This document shows, piece after piece, positions 24,404 through 28,642 of a DNA stretch of 28,642 nucleotides. Location: NCBI GenBank assembly GCA_041639705.1, contig JBEQBT010000011.1:1-28642 (forward strand). Direction: 5' to 3'. The translations under genes were made by a program, and so were the position numbers. Position 1 is the stretch's first letter. Every line of letters begins with the position of its first letter. This DNA comes from JARDZI01 sp041639705 (GTDB lineage: Bacteria > Bacillota > Clostridia > Clostridiales > Caloramatoraceae). The notes beneath the pieces were generated by a model. The model made no database searches, was not told the origin of the DNA, and saw nothing but the letters and a program-made list of their open reading frames with translations.

Positions 24404-24756
24404 ATAAGCAATAGATGTTCATGACACCCCAGGTTAAAATCTTACCACTTAAAACTAGTAAAAGTCTGTAATCTTAATAGGTTCAGGCTTTTTATTTTAC
24501 GGATTTATAATATTTTTATACAAAATATATGAGAAGAAAGGTGCAATTACATTTATAACTATAGCAAACTAATAAAAATTTAACATAATAAGGCAATAAA
24601 TAAAATAGAATAAATTATAGCATTCATAATATTGCAGATAAGTACTAAAAATCTTATGATAAACAATTTAAAAAATGCACTCAAGACATAAAAATATGAT
24701 AAATGATTATATAATAAGTAACCAAGCTATATTAATACTTCTAGGTGGTGAATTGG
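24404..24756. other. Gap between hepT and the DUF2508-like gene
   Basis: Besides the decayed tRNA copy (24417-24507) the remaining 250 bases are extremely A+T-rich with no frame, no clear promoter and no hairpin of note. Confidence 0.5.
24417..24507 (+). repeat. Third, degenerate copy of the tRNA-Pro 3' end and terminator
   Basis: From GTTCATGA at 24417 the sequence can be aligned with the tRNA 3' half with many substitutions. It then matches perfectly for 27 bases at 24457-24483, the same bases as 13033-13059, and continues weakly to ATTTATA near 24507. The tRNA part no longer folds. It is best read as the far end of an older insertion carrying the toxin-antitoxin pair. Confidence 0.75.
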
Positions 24757-24975
24757 GTGCAGGAATATGACATTATTGAATGCATAAGAAAAGCTCATAA
24801 TAAATTACTGGCTGCTCAAAATAAATTTATGTATGCAACAGAAAATGATGTGCAAGTTGCAATAGCAGAATTAAATGCTGCTGAGACACATCTTAATAGA
24901 TTATACGAATTAGCTAAAAAAGAAGGAGTAAAAGCTGAGTATAAACTTTACAAAAACGGTTTTCCTATAGGCTAA
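24757..24975 (+). CDS. Small DUF2508-like protein, 72 aa
   Basis: A short helical protein with a pattern of the small DUF2508 family of Firmicutes: IRKAHNKLLAAQNKF, then AIAELNAAETHLNRLYELAKKEG. DUF2508 members have no established function and often lie near recombination or DNA-maintenance genes. I chose the GTG start at 24757 because AGGTGG at 24743-24748 then acts as its ribosome binding site; earlier GTG codons at 24745 and 24748 lie inside that site. It is followed by a terminator, so it appears monocistronic. The family call is moderate because the sequence is short. Confidence 0.55.
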   Translation: MQEYDIIECIRKAHNKLLAAQNKFMYATENDVQVAIAELNAAETHLNRLYELAKKEGVKAEYKLYKNGFPIG

Positions 24976-25004
24976 AAAAATAAATAAAATTGTTTAAAAC
25001 ATAG

Positions 25005-25038
25005 GGCTGTTCATATAATCCTAAAAAATTGAACAGTC
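25005..25038 (+). terminator. Terminator after the DUF2508-like gene
   Basis: GGCTGTTCA (25005-25013) pairs with TGAACAGTC (25030-25038) with one G-T pair, followed by TTTGTTTATTTG. Confidence 0.75.
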
Positions 25039-25150
25039 TTTGTTTATTTGTTATAAACAAAGGTGTTTAAAAATTTTTTAGGTTTTAAAAAAAAGCATGA
25101 TTTAAAATTAATTGCGAAAAATAGTAGTGTTGTGTAGCAAAACAACGTTT

Positions 25151-25176
25151 TATGTTATATTATATAATATAACATA
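25151..25176. promoter_or_regulatory. 26-bp perfect palindrome overlapping a promoter
   Basis: The 26 bases from 25151 to 25176 equal their own reverse complement (outer arm TATGTTATATTAT). The segment contains TATAAT at 25163-25168, which is the likely -10 box of the selenoprotein gene. A dimeric repressor site is possible, though A+T-rich palindromes also occur by chance. Confidence 0.45.
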
Positions 25177-25189
25177 CCCGTAGGGGGTA
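25175..25189. promoter_or_regulatory. CsoR/CstR-like operator candidate
   Basis: TACCCGTAGGGGGTA is an imperfect GC-rich palindrome in A+T-rich surroundings. It is at the expected transcription start of the selenoprotein gene, just after the -10 box. It resembles the TACCCC-GGGGTA operators of the CsoR/RcnR/CstR repressor family, which respond to copper, nickel or persulfide. No such repressor gene is in the window. Confidence 0.45.
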
Positions 25190-25216
25190 ATTGAAATAAT
25201 ACTAGGAGGGGAAAAT

Positions 25217-25516
25217 ATGGAGATAAGAGTAACACCTTCTGCAGCTGAAGAATTGAAGGGTAAGATGACAGAACAGGGAGAAAATAGTGGGGTAAGGGTT
25301 TATGTTGCAGGTATGGGCTGAGGTGGTCCAACGTTTGGTTTGACTCTGGATGAGCCAAAGGAAACAGATAATATTTACGAAGTTGAAGGAGTAAAGGTAT
25401 TATTCGATAAAGAAACTTCTAGATATACAAAGGGCTTTGAAATAGATTATAGAAATTCAGTATTCGGAAAAAGGTTTTCCGTTTCTCAATTATATGGCGG
25501 AGGTTCCTGTCATTAA
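25217..25516 (+). CDS. HesB/IscA-like selenoprotein, TGA at codon 35 read as selenocysteine
   Basis: ATG 25217 follows AGGAGGGG (25204-25211). The frame runs 99 codons to TAA 25514-25516 with one in-frame TGA at 25319-25321. The context is VAGMG-U-GGPTFGLTLDEP; the TGA sits where IscA/HesB-like relatives have cysteine in GxGCGGP. Similarity continues past the TGA (VLFDKETSRYTKGFEIDY, ending YGGGSCH with another cysteine), so the downstream part is under coding constraint. Known HesB-like selenoproteins of Clostridia have exactly this form. The A-type fold suggests a role in iron-sulfur or redox chemistry, but function in this branch is unproven. Normal gene calling would break it in two. Alternative: nonsense-mutated pseudogene, less likely. 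Confidence 0.85.
25326..25351 (+). promoter_or_regulatory. Candidate bacterial SECIS stem-loop
   Basis: GTCCA (25326-25330) can pair with TGGAT (25347-25351), with an inner GTT/GAC pairing (25333-25335 with 25342-25344) and an apical loop TGGTTT. It starts four bases after the TGA and its loop is about 15-20 bases away, within the range of bacterial SECIS elements. The stem is weak and was found by eye. Confidence 0.4.
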
Positions 25517-25573
25517 ATAAGAGGTTGTTGCAAACTACTAAAAAAATAACTATTTCACATAAAACTTATGGCT

Positions 25574-25642
25574 GTCATCCTGAATGTAGTGAAAGATCTT
25601 CCCTATGGTACGTATAAGATCCTTCACTGCGTTCAGGATGAC
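25574..25642. repeat. Imperfect palindromic intergenic repeat
   Basis: GTCATCCTGAATGTAGTGAA at the left and TTCACTGCGTTCAGGATGAC at the right form a long imperfect hairpin, with AAGATCTT and AAGATCC further inside. GTCATCCTGA...GAAGGATCTT sequences are, as I recall, dispersed repeats in many Clostridia and other bacteria. It sits between the selenoprotein gene and the pseudouridine synthase gene. Confidence 0.65.
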
Positions 25643-25753
25643 TTTGACACTTGCAGTGACTTTCATAGCAATGACATCCTCTTTATTATATTTGACTAGT
25701 TAAGAAATAATATATAGTATATAATTTAAAGAAGTGGAAAAGAGGTGCTTTGC

Positions 25754-26716
25754 ATGAATGAAATAGTTATAACCAGAAATGAGGCTGGACAAAGATTTGA
25801 TAAGTTTTTGAGAAAGTATTTAAAAAGTATGCCATTAAGTGCAATTTATAAAGCAATAAGAACAAAAGAAATAATTGTAAATGGTAGTAAATCCAGTGAG
25901 AAATATATATTAAGTGAGGGGGATATTGTTAAATTTAATATAGTAATAGAGGATGTTAAGAAGAAAAAGGAACTTAATTTTATGGAAATTGATTATGATT
26001 TTAAAACACATTATGAGGATGATAATATTTTAATAGTAGAAAAGAAAGCAGGACTTCTTGTACACCCAGATGAAGGAAAGGAAATGACACTTACAGATCA
26101 GGTGATGTCTTACCTTTATGATTCGGGAAAATATAACCCTGAGGATGAAAAAACCTTTTCACCTTCACCCTGTAATAGACTAGATAGAAACACTGAAGGA
26201 CTTGTTATGTTTGCTAAAAATTTTGATACATTAAGATCAGTTAATGAAACAATTAGAAATGGCGGTATAACCAAATATTACACTGCACTTATAAAGGGTA
26301 AAATTGAAAATGATACATATAGAGCTTATATAATAAAGGATGAAAAAACAAACAGGGTTAAGGTTTATAAGGACAGAGTAAAAGACTCAAAGGAGATAAT
26401 TACTAAGGTTATTAACATAGATACAATTGGTCAATACTCCCTGGTAGATATTGATCTAATTACTGGGCGAAGTCATCAAATTAGAGCACATCTTGCATGG
26501 TTGGGGAATCCAATAATAGGAGATCCAAAATATGGAGAGAAAAAAATAAATAATTATTTTAAGGACAGATATGGATTAAGTAACCAATACTTAGTTGCTT
26601 ACAAACTAGAATTTAAGGATTGTACAGGTACAATAAATTATCTTGAGGGAAAAACCGTTACAATGGCTCTTTCACCTATTCTGAAAAAGATAAAAAACGA
26701 TGTTTTAAAGTTTTAA
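25754..26716 (+). CDS. RluA-family rRNA/tRNA pseudouridine synthase
   Basis: A 320-residue enzyme converting specific uridines to pseudouridine. Residues 1-62 are an S4 RNA-binding domain (RFDKFLRKYLKSMPLSAIYKAI, then IIVNGSKSS and SEGDIVKF). The catalytic domain begins near YEDDNILIVEKKAGLLVHPDEG and holds the active-site aspartate D144 in NRLDRNTEGLVMFAKN. LVDIDLITGRSHQIRAHLAWLGNPIIGDPKYG closes it. The first box has asparagine where many relatives have histidine, which is common in the RluC-like branch of Firmicutes. ATG 25754 follows AGAGGTG (25741-25747). The exact target (23S rRNA is likely) cannot be told from sequence. A terminator starts at the stop codon. Confidence 0.9.
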   Translation: MNEIVITRNEAGQRFDKFLRKYLKSMPLSAIYKAIRTKEIIVNGSKSSEKYILSEGDIVKFNIVIEDVKKKKELNFMEIDYDFKTHYEDDNILIVEKKAGLLVHPDEGKEMTLTDQVMSYLYDSGKYNPEDEKTFSPSPCNRLDRNTEGLVMFAKNFDTLRSVNETIRNGGITKYYTALIKGKIENDTYRAYIIKDEKTNRVKVYKDRVKDSKEIITKVINIDTIGQYSLVDIDLITGRSHQIRAHLAWLGNPIIGDPKYGEKKINNYFKDRYGLSNQYLVAYKLEFKDCTGTINYLEGKTVTMALSPILKKIKNDVLKF

Positions 26717-26737
26717 ACCGGGGCCACCCGGTTTTTT
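26715..26737 (+). terminator. Terminator of the pseudouridine synthase gene
   Basis: AAACCGGG (26715-26722), loop GCCA, CCCGGTTT (26727-26734), then further Ts. The stem overlaps the TAA stop codon. Confidence 0.9.
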
Positions 26738-26833
26738 ATATTATAATATTTATTTATTTTTGTAGGATAACTTAATTTTTGTAGATACTTTATGTAAATT
26801 AGAAAAAATTATCCAATTTAAATTGGATTTATA

Positions 26834-26862
26834 TTGTAAAACTATCCAATGTAGGTTATATT
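26834..26862 (+). promoter_or_regulatory. Candidate promoter of the 5'-nucleotidase gene
   Basis: TTGTAA (26834-26839), a 17-base spacer and TATATT (26857-26862). The 5' leader would then be about 235 bases and would include the repeated hairpin-forming motif. Confidence 0.5.
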
Positions 26863-26948
26863 ATACTTATATCAATAAATTTGTCATTTCATATTCATGG
26901 GCTTAAGCTAATATATAATTATTTGCAGCTAAAAATACTGCTATCTGG

Positions 26949-26966
26949 TGAATATATGTTTATATT
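26949..26966 (+). repeat. Direct repeat copy 1, self-complementary
   Basis: TGAATATATGTTTATATT differs from 27001-27018 at one base. With the following C it is also a hairpin (GAATATA/TATATTC). Confidence 0.55.
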
Positions 26967-27000
26967 CGCTTTTATTTGTCTAAATTTTGAACATAATAAC

Positions 27001-27018
27001 TGAATATACGTTTATATT
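27001..27018 (+). repeat. Direct repeat copy 2
   Basis: TGAATATACGTTTATATT starts 52 bases after copy 1, close to five helical turns. Confidence 0.55.
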
Positions 27019-27104
27019 TATTTTCTAAAGCCTTATGTGAACTAATAATTTTGTTTATAATAATTTTTTATTATAAATTTTTATTAAAATCAGGAGGTGC
27101 TATA

Positions 27105-28642
27105 ATGTTCAAATCCATGAAAAAGCTTTCAGCTTTATTACTGTCATTGGTCATGGTATTTTCCCTATTTAGTGGAGTACAAGTAAAAGCTGCAAGCAAT
27201 CAAGTAAAGCTTAACATACTTGCAACAAGTGACGTTCATGGAAGATTTATACCATGGGAATATGCAACTAATAGTGCGTACAAGAATGGAAGTTTAGCTA
27301 GAGTTGCAACTATAGTTAAGGAAGTTAGGACTGCAAATCCTAATACAATTCTTGTAGACAATGGAGACACAATCCAGGATAACTCGAGCCAGATTTTCTT
27401 TGAAGATGAGCTTCATCCAATGATGGTTGGAATGAACCTCATTGGATATGATACCTGGACACTTGGGAACCATGAATTTAATTATGGAGTTCCAACTCTT
27501 GAAAAGGTTATGAAGCAATTCAAGGGCAAAGTTTTAGCAGGTAATGTATATAAACCAGATGGAAGCCCCCTTGCAGCTCCATATGCAATAGTTGAAAAGG
27601 GTGGAGTTAAGGTTGGCATAATTGGAATGACCAATCCTAATATTGTTAAATGGGATAAAGCAAATCTTGAAGGCTACAAGGTAACAAGTCCAATTGAAGA
27701 AATCAAAAAGGCTGTAGCTGAATTAAAGGGCAAAGTTGATGTAATGATTGGTGTTGCTCACGTTGGACCAGATCCGGAATATGGAAACGATGATGGTGCA
27801 GATGTAATTGCACAAGCAGTCCCGGAGCTTACAGCAATAATTGCAGGACACGAACACTCAGTTGTTCCAGAAGTAAAAGTTAACAATGTTTTAATTTCAG
27901 AGCCAGGCAGATATGGTGACAATGTAGTAAATCTTGAAATTACTCTCACAAAAGATTCAGCTGGAAAATTTACTGTAGTTAATAAAGGGACAGATGTTAA
28001 AATAGGTTTAATAGCTTCAAAGGATTATGAACCTGATGCAGATTATTCTGCAAAACTTAAATCATATGATGATAAAGCAATTACAGATTCAAAGATTGTT
28101 ATAGGAAAACTTGAAGGTGGAGACTTAGTTGCTCCAGAGGCAGTTAAGGGAATCCCAACAGCACAGATTCAAGAGACAGCAATGATTAAGTTAATAAATG
28201 ATGTTCAGATGTACTACACAGGTGCTGAAGTATCAGCAGCAGCTGCATTCAGTACATCCGCAAATATAAAAGAAGGGGCCATAACAAAAGCAGGAACATC
28301 AGATATATACAAATATGACAACACTCTATACAAGCTTGAGGTAACTGGCAAGCAGTTAAAAGCTTATATGGAATGGTCAGCAACATATTACAATACATTT
28401 AAACCAGGGGATTTAACAATTTCATTTAACCAGAATATCAGAGGATATAACTATGATATGTTCTCAGGAGTTAAATACGATGTAGACATATCAAAGGAAC
28501 CAGGCAGCAGAATAGTAAACCTTACAAGAATGAACGGAACACCTATTAAAGATGATGAGGTTTTAACTCTTGCAGTTAATAATTATAGATCAAACAGCCA
28601 GTTAAGCTCTTATGGACCTGTATATAAGGAAGGGGAAGCACT
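27105..28642 (+). CDS. Secreted bifunctional 5'-nucleotidase / metallophosphatase (3' end outside window)
   Basis: The frame is open from ATG 27105 to the window end (512 codons seen). Residues 1-30 are a signal peptide: MFKSMKKLS, a hydrophobic core, then VKA-AS as cleavage site. The metallophosphoesterase domain follows: D43 and H45 in ATSDVHG, VDNGDTIQ, the GNHEFNYG box, GVAHVGP and AGHEHS, which together bind two metal ions. From about residue 340 the C-terminal nucleotidase domain begins (DIYKYDNTLYKLEVTGKQLKAYMEWSA and LTLAVNNYR are typical). The family releases phosphate from nucleotides or 2',3'-cyclic nucleotides outside the cell. AGGAGG at 27092-27097 fixes the start. The rest, perhaps with surface-binding repeats, lies beyond the window. 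Confidence 0.92.
   Translation, partial: MFKSMKKLSALLLSLVMVFSLFSGVQVKAASNQVKLNILATSDVHGRFIPWEYATNSAYKNGSLARVATIVKEVRTANPNTILVDNGDTIQDNSSQIFFEDELHPMMVGMNLIGYDTWTLGNHEFNYGVPTLEKVMKQFKGKVLAGNVYKPDGSPLAAPYAIVEKGGVKVGIIGMTNPNIVKWDKANLEGYKVTSPIEEIKKAVAELKGKVDVMIGVAHVGPDPEYGNDDGADVIAQAVPELTAIIAGHEHSVVPEVKVNNVLISEPGRYGDNVVNLEITLTKDSAGKFTVVNKGTDVKIGLIASKDYEPDADYSAKLKSYDDKAITDSKIVIGKLEGGDLVAPEAVKGIPTAQIQETAMIKLINDVQMYYTGAEVSAAAAFSTSANIKEGAITKAGTSDIYKYDNTLYKLEVTGKQLKAYMEWSATYYNTFKPGDLTISFNQNIRGYNYDMFSGVKYDVDISKEPGSRIVNLTRMNGTPIKDDEVLTLAVNNYRSNSQLSSYGPVYKEGEA

Larger units (their letters stand above)
26738..27104. other. Long leader region of the 5'-nucleotidase gene
   Basis: These 367 bases have no gene. 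They hold an 18-bp perfect palindrome at 26811-26828 (ATCCAATTTAAATTGGAT) and a promoter candidate. Beyond it are two near-identical 18-base repeats (26949-26966 and 27001-27018) and a ribosome binding site AGGAGG at 27092-27097. TATCCAA recurs between the -35 and -10 boxes, suggesting operator sites. Confidence 0.5.

Noticed and set aside
25319..25321. Nonsense mutation making the HesB-like gene a pseudogene
   Set aside because: The TGA replaces the conserved cysteine exactly, and the frame stays conserved for 64 codons afterwards, so selenocysteine is the better reading.
1..28642. CRISPR arrays or prophage structural genes
   Set aside because: No regularly spaced repeats beyond those listed and no capsid, tail or packaging genes were seen; the holin-like protein alone does not indicate a prophage.

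Overview
The window reads as a low-GC Firmicute of the class Clostridia (Clostridium sensu lato). Supporting signs are the A+T-rich sequence, strong AGGAGG-type ribosome binding sites, a V-type ATPase operon of the kind found in anaerobic Firmicutes, and an apparent selenocysteine codon. No species can be named from sequence alone.

Layout. (1) 1-1886: an IS1634-like insertion sequence whose left tip coincides with base 1. Its right tip joins the 3' part of a diacylglycerol/lipid kinase gene, which is therefore broken. (2) 1887-3037: the kinase remnant, a small holin-like membrane protein, and a non-coding stretch with a highly structured segment resembling the right end/omegaRNA region of IS200/IS605-type elements. 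(3) 3038-11737: a nine-gene V-type ATPase operon in the order G/H-C-I-K-F-E-A-B-D, closed by a strong bidirectional terminator shared with the convergent yhaM exoribonuclease gene. (4) 12958-13033: tRNA-Pro(GGG). (5) 12988-23472: a genomic island of about 10.4 kb bounded by a perfect 66-bp direct repeat made of the tRNA 3' half and the start of its terminator. It carries the C-terminal stub of a tyrosine integrase, a complete type I restriction-modification operon (hsdR-hsdM-hsdS), a serine-recombinase stub, a possible small RNA, and a 1053-residue protein joining an HD phosphohydrolase-like domain to an Hsp90/GHKL ATPase domain. (6) 23473 to about 24507: a MntA/HepT-type toxin-antitoxin pair followed by a third, decayed copy of the tRNA-Pro 3' end, so two insertions seem to have accumulated at the same tRNA. 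(7) 24757-28642: ordinary chromosome again, with a small DUF2508-like protein, a HesB/IscA-like selenoprotein read through an in-frame TGA, an RluA-family pseudouridine synthase, and a secreted 5'-nucleotidase/metallophosphatase cut off by the window end.

How it fits together. The ATPase operon encodes the membrane rotor and stator (I, K, C), the stalks (G/H, E, D, F) and the catalytic head (A, B). The tRNA-linked island is a defence and stabilisation cargo: a restriction system and a candidate HD-Hsp90 conflict protein inside the repeat, and a toxin-antitoxin pair just outside. No complete recombinase is visible, so the island looks immobilised. The best candidate for a poorly described system is the HD-Hsp90 gene; the most clear-cut gene that ordinary ORF calling would miss is the selenoprotein.
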